Shown: positions 18,439 through 27,903, numbered from the stretch's first letter. The stretch is DNA of 64,000 nt from Marinomonas spartinae (GCF_900089775.1 NZ_FLOB01000001.1:806001-870000); one strand, 5' to 3'. The notes: generated by a model not told the origin, from the sequence alone. Numbers and translations are program-made.

Positions 18439-18837
18439 TTATTTGATTTCAACACTCTCACGGCTATTGCCAGCATCAAAGTATTCTTGGAATACTTTTG
18501 GTGTACGACCACGGCCTGTCCACTCATGTGTCTTGCCGTCAATGGTAAGACGGTATTTAGGCTCAACGGTTTTGCCTTTGTTAGCGCTAGACTTTGGTGA
18601 GCTTAATAGGGCTACCTCTTCCATGGTAAGGCCGCTTTTCGCAATCAGTGTCGCGATTTCTTCAGCGCGAGCCGCTTTCTCTGCCTCTTCAGCTTGACGA
18701 GCTTGCTCTTCTTCTTTGACTTTTTCTAACGCATTTGTGAAGCCAGCAATAAGGTTTTCAAGTTGAGCGACCGTTAGTTCTTTCGCTGCAGCACGTGCTT
18801 TGGCTTTATTGCCAGCTAATTCAAGTAATAAACTCAT
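18439..18837 (-). CDS. H-NS-family nucleoid-associated protein
   Basis: A 132-residue DNA-binding protein. The N-terminal two thirds are helical and charged with a coiled coil (about 20-70) for oligomerisation. The C-terminal domain carries the H-NS core WTGRGRTPKVFQEYF, which inserts into the minor groove of A+T-rich DNA. H-NS proteins silence horizontally acquired A+T-rich genes; such a block lies at 30655-37739. The start has a good upstream signal (aggggaaac on the minus strand). Confidence 0.92.
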   Translation of the reverse strand: MSLLLELAGNKAKARAAAKELTVAQLENLIAGFTNALEKVKEEEQARQAEEAEKAARAEEIATLIAKSGLTMEEVALLSSPKSSANKGKTVEPKYRLTIDGKTHEWTGRGRTPKVFQEYFDAGNSRESVEIK

Positions 18838-18972
18838 AAGTTTCCCCTAATATATCTGTTAAGAACGGATGGTTTTATGTTCTACACCGAAAAAGAGATT
18901 CATCCTTAGACTCAAGTAAGTGTCGAAATGATACTGACAGAAGACGAGTGATTGCCTTTTTGTCAGCGGACA

Positions 18973-18993
18973 TGCGAATAAACAATATTCGCA
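18973..18993. promoter_or_regulatory. Palindromic site upstream of hns
   Basis: Inverted repeat tgcgaata-N5-tattcgca lies 136 bases upstream of the hns start in the 317-base hns/tex divergent gap. It is a candidate operator or AT-rich autoregulatory site. I see no other distinct element in this gap beyond A+T-rich DNA likely to hold both promoters. Confidence 0.4.
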
Positions 18994-19154
18994 GATGACT
19001 CAGTTGCTGTAAAATGATCCAATAGATTGTTCTATAGTTTGACTCATATTCTAACTATTTCAAGTTTGTTTGCCGATTCTAATAAAAAAAATCCAAAGAT
19101 GCGACACAAATAAAACAGTCTAATGATTGAAAAGTGTAAAAAACGGGGTAAAAA

Positions 19155-21329
19155 ATGAGGCAGATAGCAAATACCTTGAGTAATGAGTTTTCTTTAACAA
19201 ATAAAATGAGTGAAAGTATTATTTGTTTATTCGAAGAAGGCGTCAGTGTTCCTTTTATTGCTCGCTATCGTAAGGATATGACGGGAGGAATGAGCGATGT
19301 GAATCTACGACGCTTTCATGATCGCTGGTTATATCTTGTTGAGCTATATAAGCGCCAGCATAGTATTCTGGAAAGTTTGAAATCTATTACGCCTTATCCA
19401 CTAGAAGTGGCGGATAAAATAAAACGGGCTGAAACGAAAACAGAGTTAGAAGATCTCTATGCACCGTTTAAAAAAACGCGTAAAACAAATGCAGACTTGG
19501 CGAGAGGGCTGGGCTTAGGATCTTTAGCAGAGCGTTTGTGGGCTCAGTCTGGAGACGATGAGCGGGCACTCGTGGCAATATGGCTTAAGTCTAACCATGA
19601 TGTATCTATGCCTCTTGAGGATGCGCTAAAAGGCGCCCAAGAGATCATCATGGAAGCGCTGTCTATGAATAGTGATCTGTTAAAAAAAGGCCGGGCTGTA
19701 CTATTGGAGAAAGGGGAGCTAGTCAGTAAGGTTATTCGGGGGAAGCAAGAAATAGGAGATAAATATAAAGATTATTTTGATTATCAGGAGCCGATTAAAA
19801 AAGTGCCGCCCCATCGTTTATTAGCACTTTTTCGTGGTAAAAAGGAGTCGATGTTAAAATTGGGGGTTCGATATTCAGAAGTAGGGTTAGAAAAAGAGGC
19901 TCCTTCATGGCTGAACATTCCTACATTAAATAATCTCTTTTCTGCAACCGTGCTCTCTTCTTCTCCTTTAACAAAGCGTCAGTATGACTATTTATCGCTT
20001 GTTTGGCAAAGCAGGTTATTCTTAAAGCTAGAATCGGATGTCTTGTCTGAATTAAAGGAGCGCGCTGAAGAGGGTGCAATAAAGGTATTTTCCGATAACC
20101 TCAAGGATTTATTAATGTCAGCGCCGGCGGGGGGGTGCCGTGTATTAGGGGTAGATCCAGGTTTTCGTAATGGTGTGAAGCTGGCGGTCATTGATGAGTT
20201 GGCTCAGGTAAAAGCATCGACTGTGATTTACCCTTTTTCACCAGATAAACAAGCGCAGGCAGCCAGAAACACTTTACGGTCGTTACTGAAAACACATCAG
20301 ATAAATTGGTTGGCGATCGGTAATGGAACCGCATCTAGAGAAACGGAGGCTTTTTGTACTGATTTAATTAGATCAAAAAAACTAGACTGTAAAACAGTGG
20401 TTGTGAGTGAAGCGGGGGCGTCGGTTTACTCGGCGTCTGAAGTGGCAATAGCCGAGTTCCCGGATTTAGATGTGACGATCCGAGGAGCTATCTCCATAGC
20501 CAGGCGTTTTCAAGACCCTTTGGCAGAATTGGTTAAGATTGAGCCTCAGGCGATAGGAGTGGGTCAGTATCAACATGATGTAAAGCCCAGCCAGCTAGTG
20601 AAGTCGCTGAGCGCAGTGGTAGAGGATTGTGTTAATAAAGTGGGGGTCGACGTGAATCTGGCTTCAGCCTCCTTGCTGTCTTATGTCTCTGGTTTAAGCG
20701 CTCGATTGGCGCAAAATATCGTTGACTATCGTGCCCAAAAGGGTCGTATTGAATCCCGTCATGAGTTATTAAGCATCAAAGGAATTGGTGAGAAATGTTT
20801 TGAGCAGTGCGCAGGATTTATCAGAGTGTTGAATGGCAAAGAGCCATTGGATGCATCCGCGGTGCATCCAGAGTCGTATTGTGTGGTGAGGCAAATGGCT
20901 ACTCGGCTTGGAGTGAAAGCCTGCGAGCTAATGAGAAATAGCGCATTGCTAAATCAGCTGAAAAGCGAACCAGACTTTGCGACTCAAGTGGGAAGTTATA
21001 CCTTTACAGATATTCTGGATGAACTGTCAAAGCCTGGGCGAGATCCTCGGCCTGAGTTTCGCTATGCGGCCTTTGATCATAGTGTTCAGAGCATGAATGA
21101 CTTACATGAGGGGATGACGCTTGAGGGGGTTGTGACCAACGTGGCGGCATTTGGTGCGTTTGTAGATATTGGAGTGCATCAAGATGGCCTAGTGCATATA
21201 TCTCAACTGGCGAATCGTTTTGTCAAAGACCCAAGGGAGGTGGTTCGCGTGGGAGATGTGATAAAAGTGGTGGTTTTAGGGGTGGATGTGCCGAGAAAAC
21301 GCATCAGTCTGAAAGCGCAAGGAATATGA
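19155..21329 (+). CDS. tex: Tex-family RNA-binding transcription accessory protein
   Basis: A 724-residue member of the Tex/Spt6-like family. Segments seen in order are the N-terminal Tex motif (VPFIARYRKDMTGG), TKTELEDLYAPFK, the YqgF/RNase H-like core (VLGVDPGFRNGVKLAVID, AIGNGTASRETEAF, VVSEAGASVYSASE), GVGQYQHDV, helix-hairpin-helix (LLSIKGIGEKCFEQCAGF) and a C-terminal S1 domain (GVVTNVAAFGAFVDIGVHQDGLVHISQL). It ends right after the S1 fold, without the basic tail of longer (about 770) homologues, and several core positions differ from the usual consensus, so it may be a divergent or second Tex. Confidence 0.9.
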   Translation: MRQIANTLSNEFSLTNKMSESIICLFEEGVSVPFIARYRKDMTGGMSDVNLRRFHDRWLYLVELYKRQHSILESLKSITPYPLEVADKIKRAETKTELEDLYAPFKKTRKTNADLARGLGLGSLAERLWAQSGDDERALVAIWLKSNHDVSMPLEDALKGAQEIIMEALSMNSDLLKKGRAVLLEKGELVSKVIRGKQEIGDKYKDYFDYQEPIKKVPPHRLLALFRGKKESMLKLGVRYSEVGLEKEAPSWLNIPTLNNLFSATVLSSSPLTKRQYDYLSLVWQSRLFLKLESDVLSELKERAEEGAIKVFSDNLKDLLMSAPAGGCRVLGVDPGFRNGVKLAVIDELAQVKASTVIYPFSPDKQAQAARNTLRSLLKTHQINWLAIGNGTASRETEAFCTDLIRSKKLDCKTVVVSEAGASVYSASEVAIAEFPDLDVTIRGAISIARRFQDPLAELVKIEPQAIGVGQYQHDVKPSQLVKSLSAVVEDCVNKVGVDVNLASASLLSYVSGLSARLAQNIVDYRAQKGRIESRHELLSIKGIGEKCFEQCAGFIRVLNGKEPLDASAVHPESYCVVRQMATRLGVKACELMRNSALLNQLKSEPDFATQVGSYTFTDILDELSKPGRDPRPEFRYAAFDHSVQSMNDLHEGMTLEGVVTNVAAFGAFVDIGVHQDGLVHISQLANRFVKDPREVVRVGDVIKVVVLGVDVPRKRISLKAQGI

Positions 21330-21365
21330 GACCCCCACTTTCCTGAGTCCCTCAAGGAAAATGAA

Positions 21366-21401
21366 AAAGCCCATAATAACAGTATTGTCATTATGGGCTT
21401 T
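21366..21401. terminator. Bidirectional terminator between tex and azoR
   Basis: A 16-bp stem with one mismatch (arms 21366-21381 and 21386-21401, aaagcccat / atgggcttt at the base) lies between the two convergent genes, with an A-run on the left and T-rich DNA on the right. Confidence 0.8.
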
Positions 21402-21435
21402 GTTTAATAAAGGAGTGTTATATACAGAGTGACAA

Positions 21436-22029
21436 TTATACCGCTTCAGCAATATTAGCTTTTGCTTTATTAAAGGCTTCTTCACCTGGCTCGCCAAGTG
21501 CTTGGCCGCCAGCAACAAAGGTGTTTTTCACATTCAAGCCGATAAAACCTAAGAAAGTTTGGATATGAGGAACTTGGTGGTCGGCAGGTGTGTCTGCTAA
21601 AAAGCTACCACTTGCAGCAAAAACATAAGCGTCTTTGTTAACAAGTCCAACAGGGCCAGTTTCTGTGTATTCAAAAGTGCGACCAGCGCGTGCAATGTAG
21701 TCAAAATAAGCTTTCAAAGTAGATGGAATGCCGAAGTTGTACATTGGTGCAGAAACGATCACGATATCGGCGGCTTCTAGTTCTTCAATTAACTCGTCAC
21801 CAATAGCAGCAATGGCTTTTTGCTCTGGGCTGCGATCTGCTTCTGGCGTGAAAAGAGCGCCAAGTGTTTCACCCGTAAAGTGTGGCAAAGGGTTGGCAGT
21901 TACATCGCGAGATACAACTTTTCCTTCAGGTTTTTTTGCTAACCACTTTTCAACGAATTCGTTGGCCAGTTGGCGAGATTTTGAGTTGTCACCAGAAGCG
22001 CTAGAGTCAATACGTAATAAAGTCGGCAT
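21436..22029 (-). CDS. azoR: AzoR, FMN-dependent NADH:quinone oxidoreductase / azoreductase
   Basis: A 197-residue flavodoxin-like enzyme. The N-terminal LRIDSSASGDNSKSRQLANEF, the FMN-loop SAPMYNFGIPSTLKAYFDYIARAGRTF and the C-terminal GFIGL segment are typical of AzoR. It reduces quinones and azo compounds with NADH and is usually part of a thiol or electrophile stress response. A LysR-type regulator is divergent from it across a 186-base gap holding an operator-like repeat. Confidence 0.93.
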   Translation of the reverse strand: MPTLLRIDSSASGDNSKSRQLANEFVEKWLAKKPEGKVVSRDVTANPLPHFTGETLGALFTPEADRSPEQKAIAAIGDELIEELEAADIVIVSAPMYNFGIPSTLKAYFDYIARAGRTFEYTETGPVGLVNKDAYVFAASGSFLADTPADHQVPHIQTFLGFIGLNVKNTFVAGGQALGEPGEEAFNKAKANIAEAV

Positions 22030-22122
22030 TATTTACTCTCCAATTATCATTAATGGGATTATTTTGTCCCGTGAGTTTCTTAATAGGGTTATAATAAAGA
22101 CAGTTTATTCGATAATAAAGCG

Positions 22123-22141
22123 CACTATTTAGCGGATAGTG
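22123..22141. promoter_or_regulatory. Candidate LysR-regulator operator between azoR and the lysR gene
   Basis: The inverted repeat cactat-N7-atagtg lies in the divergent promoter region, in the range where LysR-type proteins bind their own promoter. A second shorter A+T-rich repeat (tattcgataata) lies just upstream. Confidence 0.45.
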
Positions 22142-22215
22142 ATCGAAAAATACGATAAGTTAATAAGCTTATTTGTCTAATAATGCTTCTGGTAAGTCAT
22201 AAAGAGAGAGCAATA

Positions 22216-23118
22216 TTGAAAGCCCCAAGAGTGACATTAGAGCAATGGCGTGTTTTGCAAGCGGTTGTCGATAAAGGCGGCTTTGCGCAAGCGGCTGAAG
22301 CTTTGCACAAAAGCCAATCATCAGTGAGTTATACGGTGGCTCGTCTTCAGGAGCAGCTTGGTTACCCTTTACTGATTATCGAAGGCCGTAAAGCAAAATT
22401 AACCGAGCGGGGTGAGGTCTTATTACGACGATCGCGACACTTAATTCAAGAAGCGGTGGACTTGGAGGAGCTAGCGAAAACCTTAGGACAAGGTTGGGAA
22501 CCAGAATTAGAGGTGGTTGTCGATCAAGTCTTTCCGACCCCCGCATTATTAAGAGCATTGCGAGCGTTCGAGCCACAAAGTCAAGGGACTCTAGTGCAAT
22601 TGAAAGAAGTGGTGTTAAGTGGTGGTATAGAGGCACTTAAGCTGGGGCATCCTGACTTGGTGCTAAGTAGTATTGTACCCAAAGGCTACCTTGCTGACCC
22701 AATTGTAGAAGTGGAGTTGATGGCGGTTGTGGCGTCGGATCACCCTTTAGGTCAAGAAACGCTCCCTATTAATAATGAACGGCTCAGTCAAGAGTTGCAG
22801 TTGGTTATTCGTGATTCTGCCGTGGAAAGTTCTGTGGATGTGGGCTGGCTGGGAACCGATCGTCGTTGGACGGTTTCCAGTGTGCAGTCAGCATTGGAAA
22901 TTGTGTCTAGTGGCGTCGGCTTTGCTTGGTTGCCAAAAGCAGATATTAGCGATGCGTTGCAAAGTGGCAAATTAAAACGGCTAAACCTTGTTTCTGGGAG
23001 TGAACGTACTTTTTATGTGTATGCTATTTTTGGTAAAGGAGAGCGCACTGGCCCCGCAGCAAGATTGTTCGTTGAGCTTCTTCAGAAGGAATGTAATCGT
23101 TGTCCAAGTGTAAAATAA
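22216..23118 (+). CDS. LysR-family transcriptional regulator
   Basis: The product has the LysR N-terminal winged helix-turn-helix (GGFAQAAEALHKSQSSVSYTVARLQEQLG) and a substrate-binding domain, ending in a region with ALEIVSSGVGFAWLPK typical of the effector domain. A TTG at 22216 with agagag upstream gives the conserved start KAPRVTLEQWRVLQAVV; the ATG at 22183 has no such signal and would add 11 residues. Divergent to azoR, it is likely its regulator. Confidence 0.85.
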   Translation: MKAPRVTLEQWRVLQAVVDKGGFAQAAEALHKSQSSVSYTVARLQEQLGYPLLIIEGRKAKLTERGEVLLRRSRHLIQEAVDLEELAKTLGQGWEPELEVVVDQVFPTPALLRALRAFEPQSQGTLVQLKEVVLSGGIEALKLGHPDLVLSSIVPKGYLADPIVEVELMAVVASDHPLGQETLPINNERLSQELQLVIRDSAVESSVDVGWLGTDRRWTVSSVQSALEIVSSGVGFAWLPKADISDALQSGKLKRLNLVSGSERTFYVYAIFGKGERTGPAARLFVELLQKECNRCPSVK

Positions 23119-23119
23119 C

Positions 23120-23142
23120 ATGCCACCTCTTTTAGGTGGCAT
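23120..23142. terminator. Hairpin between the lysR gene and galE
   Basis: A perfect 9-bp stem (atgccacct / aggtggcat) with a 5-base loop starts next to the lysR stop codon. There is no clear T-run, so terminator function is likely but not certain. Confidence 0.6.
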
Positions 23143-23177
23143 CTAGGTGTGCTTGGAACATTTACTTTGAAGGCTTC

Positions 23178-24197
23178 TTATTGATAACCGTTTGGATTTT
23201 TGCTTTGCCAATTCCATGCGTCATGGCACATTTGTTCTAAAGACAATTCTACCTGCCAATTTAATTCGTTTTTGGCTTTTGTTGAATCGGCATAAAATTC
23301 AGCAATATCGCCCTCGCGTCTTGGAGCAATCTGGTAGCATATCTTTTTAGCTGCGGCCTTTTCAAACGCTTTTACGACATCTAAAACACTATAACCCTTT
23401 CCTGCACCAAGATTATAGGCTTCAACGCTTGGTGTTTTGTTGAGTGCTAGCTTTTTGAGGGCTTTAATGTGGCCTAATGCTAAATCAACTACATGAATAT
23501 AATCACGTACCCCTGTACCGTCATGGGTCGGGTAATCGCCCCCAAATATATTTAATTTGTCGCGTTTGCCTATCGCAACTTGAGTGATAAACGGCATTAG
23601 ATTGTTTGGGATGCCGTTAGGATCTTCACCCATTAACCCGCTAGGATGAGCACCAACAGGATTGAAATAACGTAACAATGAAATATTCCATCTAGAATCC
23701 GCTTTAAAGGCATCTTGAAGGAACTGCTCTATCATTACTTTTGTCCGGCCATATGGGCTGGTTGAGCTTAAAGGAAAATGTTCGATATAGGGAATTGGGT
23801 TGTTTTCCCCATAAACAGTTGCTGATGAACTAAATACCAAATTAAAGACATGATGCTTTTGCATTATGTCGAGAAGAACTAGCGTTCCAGTGAGGTTGTT
23901 ATGATAGTAGCTCAGGGGGGTTTTTGTTGACTCACCAACGGCCTTTAATCCTGCAAAATGGATAACCGCGTCGATAGGATGTTTTTGAAAAACGTTTTCT
24001 AGGTTTGGCTTATCTAGCAAGTCCAGTTTATAAAAAGTGGCTTTCTTGCTAGTGATTTGAGCGATCCGTTCCAAAACGAGTGGACTAGAGTTGCAAAGGT
24101 TGTCGACGACTACGACATCGTAATCTTGCTTTAATAACTCAATACAGGTATGGCTTCCAATAAATCCTGTGCCACCAGTCACTAAGATTGTTTTCAC
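23178..24197 (-). CDS. galE: GalE, UDP-glucose 4-epimerase
   Basis: A 339-residue short-chain dehydrogenase of the extended type. It has the NAD-binding GGTGFIGSHTCIELL, VIHFAGLKAVGES, the catalytic Ser in FSSSATVYG, YGRTK with catalytic Tyr/Lys, and LRYFNPVGAHPSG. It interconverts UDP-glucose and UDP-galactose (and often the N-acetyl forms), supplying sugars for the polymer pathway beginning 4 kb away. It is convergent with the lysR gene and divergent from glmU. Confidence 0.95.
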   Translation of the reverse strand: MKTILVTGGTGFIGSHTCIELLKQDYDVVVVDNLCNSSPLVLERIAQITSKKATFYKLDLLDKPNLENVFQKHPIDAVIHFAGLKAVGESTKTPLSYYHNNLTGTLVLLDIMQKHHVFNLVFSSSATVYGENNPIPYIEHFPLSSTSPYGRTKVMIEQFLQDAFKADSRWNISLLRYFNPVGAHPSGLMGEDPNGIPNNLMPFITQVAIGKRDKLNIFGGDYPTHDGTGVRDYIHVVDLALGHIKALKKLALNKTPSVEAYNLGAGKGYSVLDVVKAFEKAAAKKICYQIAPRREGDIAEFYADSTKAKNELNWQVELSLEQMCHDAWNWQSKNPNGYQ

Positions 24198-24422
24198 ATT
24201 AAATCCTTGTCTTCTTCCATGAAAGGGGGGTACATAGATTGGTATAGTAATGCTATTGATCTAAGTTGTAATAGCTTTGTTAATAATGTGTTGTTTTTAA
24301 TGATTGTCATAAAAAAAATGACAATTTAGCTTGAGCAAAAAAGAGAGTCGCGGTCTAATGGTCACAATTCTTTCATCTACTCATACTTTTTACTAAAAAA
24401 CGCCAATAAATAAGGACGCTTG

Positions 24423-25787
24423 ATGACGCTTGATGTTGCTATTTTAGCTGCCGGTAAAGGCAGCCGAATGAAGTCTAACCTACCAAAAGTACTGCATAAA
24501 ATAGCGGGCACTCCTATGGTTCAGCATGTTTTGAATACAGCCAAAGAGCTACCAGGGGCCAAATTGCATCTTATTGTTGGGCATGAAGGAGAAAAAGTTT
24601 CTGCTGAATGTCAAAATTTTTCGGCCAATATTGTTTGGCAAGATAATCCGCAAGGCACGGGGGATGCATTGCGTCGAGTAGCTCCTCATTTGCAAGTCCA
24701 CGGATCGACTTTGACCCTATACGGTGATGTACCCTTAATACAGGCAAGCACACTAAACGCCATGACGGCGTTGTCTTCTCCTAATTCATTAGTTTTACTC
24801 ACGATAAAACTTGAAAACCCAATGGGCTATGGTCGAATTGTTCGCAACGATCAAGGGCAGGTAATTGCCATTACTGAGCAAAAAGACGCTTCTGCTAAAG
24901 AGTTGCTAATTAATGAAGTGAATACAGGGATCTTATTGGCGCCTAATAAACATCTACAAAAATGGCTAGCAGCGTTGAGCAACAATAATGCCCAAGGAGA
25001 GTATTATCTAACTGATATTATTGCCATGGCAGCGCAAGATGGCGTAGAGATTGTTACTGTTCATCCCGAAAACGAAGCAGAGGTTTCTGGTGTCAATGAT
25101 AGAATTCAGCTAGCAGCCCTTGAGCGAGAATGGCAACAGCAGCAAGCAAGAGTGTTGATGGAAAATGGTGCCAGCTTGTTAGATCCAACGCGAATTGATA
25201 TTCGTGGCGAACTCAGCACGGGGCAGGATGTGGTTATCGACATCAACTGTATTTTCGAAGGCAAAGTCGTCTTGGGTGACAATGTAGAGATCGGTGCTAA
25301 CTGCCATCTAAAAGATTGTCAAATTGGTGATGGCACGATTCTAAAAAGTCATACGTTAATTGAAGACAGCGTTATTGGCAAACACTGCGATATTGGTCCT
25401 TTTGCTCGACTGCGCCCCGGTACTCAGCTTGCCGACAAAGCTAAAATCGGTAACTTTGTCGAAACCAAAAAAGCCATCATTGGTGAAGGAAGCAAGGTTA
25501 ACCATTTAAGTTATATTGGTGATACGCGCATGGGGGCTGGGGTAAATGTGGGAGCAGGAACCATCACATGTAATTATGATGGCATGCATAAACATTTGAC
25601 CCAAGTAGCTGATAATGTCTTTATTGGTTCCAATTCGTCGTTAGTGGCGCCCGTAAGGATAGGTGAAGGAGCCACCGTGGCGGCAGGCTCAACGGTCACA
25701 CGGGATGTTGAAGCGAATCAGCTAGTGCTAGCCAGAAGCCGACAAACACAAAAAGACAACTGGGTTCGCGCTGCTAAAAAGTCTTAA
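24423..25787 (+). CDS. glmU: GlmU, bifunctional N-acetylglucosamine-1-phosphate uridyltransferase
   Basis: A 454-residue enzyme. The ATG at 24423 has aagga about 7 bases upstream; a TTG just before it is unlikely. The N half is a nucleotidyltransferase (LAAGKGSRMKSNLPKVLH), and the C half is a left-handed beta-helix of hexapeptide repeats carrying acetyltransferase activity. It makes UDP-GlcNAc, precursor of peptidoglycan and lipopolysaccharide. It is followed by glmS, the classic glmUS pair. Confidence 0.97.
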   Translation: MTLDVAILAAGKGSRMKSNLPKVLHKIAGTPMVQHVLNTAKELPGAKLHLIVGHEGEKVSAECQNFSANIVWQDNPQGTGDALRRVAPHLQVHGSTLTLYGDVPLIQASTLNAMTALSSPNSLVLLTIKLENPMGYGRIVRNDQGQVIAITEQKDASAKELLINEVNTGILLAPNKHLQKWLAALSNNNAQGEYYLTDIIAMAAQDGVEIVTVHPENEAEVSGVNDRIQLAALEREWQQQQARVLMENGASLLDPTRIDIRGELSTGQDVVIDINCIFEGKVVLGDNVEIGANCHLKDCQIGDGTILKSHTLIEDSVIGKHCDIGPFARLRPGTQLADKAKIGNFVETKKAIIGEGSKVNHLSYIGDTRMGAGVNVGAGTITCNYDGMHKHLTQVADNVFIGSNSSLVAPVRIGEGATVAAGSTVTRDVEANQLVLARSRQTQKDNWVRAAKKS

Positions 25788-25865
25788 CAAAAGTGGATCT
25801 TGTCTAAAGTATTTTAACTGTAACAGCCAAGTCTGTAAGCTTGACTGTTAATCTCTATTGAATAA

Positions 25866-25896
25866 TATCAAGCTCTTCTTTAAAAGTAGCTTGATA
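25866..25896 (+). promoter_or_regulatory. Hairpin in the glmU-glmS intergenic leader
   Basis: Arms tatcaagct and agcttgata (9 bp, 13-base loop) lie 22 bases before the glmS start codon, with the gaaagga ribosome-binding site just after the stem. A second imperfect stem (aacagccaag / cttgactgtt) sits at 25822-25849. Both suggest structured leader RNA for glmS control. Confidence 0.45.
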
Positions 25897-25917
25897 AGTC
25901 GTTGAAAGGATTTATCC

Positions 25918-27744
25918 ATGTGTGGAATTGTTGGCGCGATTGCTCGCCGTAATGTATCAAAAATTTTAATCGAAGGGTTAAGCCGACTAGAATACCGTGG
26001 CTATGACTCCTCAGGTATCGCTATTAACAATGGTAATGGTGTATTTGCACACCGAGCAGTAGGCAAGGTGCAAGCCCTCAAGGATAAATTTTCTATCGAG
26101 CCTCTGGATGGTAAATTGGGCATTGCTCATACACGTTGGGCAACCCACGGTAAACCCACAGAAGCGAATGCTCATCCACATTTCTCGGGAGATCATCTAG
26201 CTTTAGTACACAACGGTATTATTGAAAACCACGAGCCACTGCGCCGTGACCTCAAGGCCAAAGGCTATCAGTTTAAATCTGAAACGGATACAGAAGTCAT
26301 TGTACATCTTATTGATGACGCTTTAAAAACAGAACCTGACTTGCTTAGAGCTGTGCAAAAGACTCTTGCGAAGCTGGAAGGTGCGTTTGCTATTGCAGTG
26401 GTAAGCAGCAGCGACGAAGAGCGTTTTATTGCTGCTCGCAAAGGTAGTCCACTGGTTGTTGGCGTGGGAATCGAAGAAAATTTTGTGGCATCTGATCAGT
26501 TAGCTTTATTGCATGTGACCGACCAGTTTATTTTTCTAGAAGAAGGGGATGTGGTTGAGGTAGCACGTGATGCGGTGACCATTTATGATCAAAGTGGTGC
26601 AGTGCAAGATCGCCCTATCAGTGTCTTTAATCATAATGTTGATGCCACCGATAAAGGGGAATTTCGTCATTATATGATGAAAGAGATCTATGAACAGCCC
26701 AAAGTGATTGCGGCTTGCTTAGAAGGTCGAATTAGTGAGTCAAAGGTCCTCACCAGTTGCTTTGGTGCCGACTCTGGCTTTTTGAAAGAGGTAGAAAATG
26801 TTCATATAGTCGCTTGTGGCACTAGCTACCATGCCGGATTAGTTGCCAAATATTGGCTTGAGGACTTAGCGGGTGTGCCTTGCAGTGTGGAGGTTGCTAG
26901 CGAATATCGCTATCGCAAAGTGGCGGTGCCTAAAAATACGCTGTTTTTAACCTTGTCTCAATCCGGTGAAACGGCCGATACGTTGGCGGCATTACGCATG
27001 GCAAAAACACTTGCTTATTTAACGACTCTAGCAATTTGTAATGTGCCTTCTAGTACGCTGGTGCGTGAATCGGCCCTCACATTGCTAACCAATGCTGGCG
27101 CTGAAATTGGGGTGGCATCAACCAAGGCCTTCACCACACAATTAACAGCACTGTTGATTACTAGTGTGGCAATAGCTGTGGAAAATGGTTTGTCTGCAGA
27201 AAAAGAAAAAGCTTTAGTGCAAGCTATGCGCTCGTTGCCTAGCTATGTGAATGCGGCGTTACAAGAAGATGCCCATATCAAAAAGATAGCCGATCGTTTT
27301 GCTAATAAACATCATGCTTTATTTCTTGGGCGTGGTGCTATGTTTCCTATAGCTCTTGAGGGATCCTTAAAGCTAAAAGAAATCTCTTATATTCATGCGG
27401 AAGCCTACCCTGCTGGGGAGTTGAAGCACGGTCCATTGGCGCTGGTTGATGAGAATATGCCCATCATAACCATGGTGCCCCATAACGATATGTTGGATAA
27501 GCTAAAATCTAACCTGCAAGAAGTGGCTGCCCGAGGTGGCGAGCTTTACGTCTTTGCGGACAAAGATACAGAGCTTAATAATGAAAAAAATATTACCTTT
27601 ACGGAAGTGCCTAAGGTAGAACGTATCCTAGAGCCGATAGTCCATACCATTCCTCTGCAGCTATTGTCTTACCATGTGGCGGTTGTAAAAGGTACCGATG
27701 TAGATCAACCAAGAAATTTGGCAAAATCCGTAACTGTTGAATAA
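25918..27744 (+). CDS. glmS: GlmS, glutamine--fructose-6-phosphate aminotransferase
   Basis: A 608-residue enzyme. After Met removal Cys2 of MCGIVGAIA is the N-terminal nucleophile of the class II glutamine amidotransferase domain, and two SIS domains follow (CGTSYHAGL, LSQSGETADT, GRGAMFPIALEGSLKLKEISY). The C-terminal AKSVTVE is the usual ending. It makes glucosamine-6-phosphate, the first step to UDP-GlcNAc. It follows glmU after a 130-base leader that holds two stem-loops. Confidence 0.97.
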   Translation: MCGIVGAIARRNVSKILIEGLSRLEYRGYDSSGIAINNGNGVFAHRAVGKVQALKDKFSIEPLDGKLGIAHTRWATHGKPTEANAHPHFSGDHLALVHNGIIENHEPLRRDLKAKGYQFKSETDTEVIVHLIDDALKTEPDLLRAVQKTLAKLEGAFAIAVVSSSDEERFIAARKGSPLVVGVGIEENFVASDQLALLHVTDQFIFLEEGDVVEVARDAVTIYDQSGAVQDRPISVFNHNVDATDKGEFRHYMMKEIYEQPKVIAACLEGRISESKVLTSCFGADSGFLKEVENVHIVACGTSYHAGLVAKYWLEDLAGVPCSVEVASEYRYRKVAVPKNTLFLTLSQSGETADTLAALRMAKTLAYLTTLAICNVPSSTLVRESALTLLTNAGAEIGVASTKAFTTQLTALLITSVAIAVENGLSAEKEKALVQAMRSLPSYVNAALQEDAHIKKIADRFANKHHALFLGRGAMFPIALEGSLKLKEISYIHAEAYPAGELKHGPLALVDENMPIITMVPHNDMLDKLKSNLQEVAARGGELYVFADKDTELNNEKNITFTEVPKVERILEPIVHTIPLQLLSYHVAVVKGTDVDQPRNLAKSVTVE

Positions 27745-27756
27745 TTATCGCTTGTT

Positions 27757-27903
27757 GTAGGTCGACATACATTGTTGGAAGTGATCCCGACAATTTATCT
27801 GATAGAAATGGTTAGACTAGCGTCTGGCCTATAACCATTGCACGGTAGGGATTCATCCCGAGGATGATTAAGCTTGGCACAGTGGGTATTTGTCAGGCTT
27901 AAT
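27757..27903. other. Structured 350-base gap between glmS and the EPS regulator
   Basis: The gap 27745-28094 has no credible gene. It holds a degenerate relative of the 56.5 kb repeat (gtaggtcg near 27757, atcccgac, ggttagac, gggattcatcccga near 27850) and a 13-bp stem with two G-U pairs (27867-27879 with 27891-27903, 11-base loop). No JUMPstart or ops element was recognised. Confidence 0.5.
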
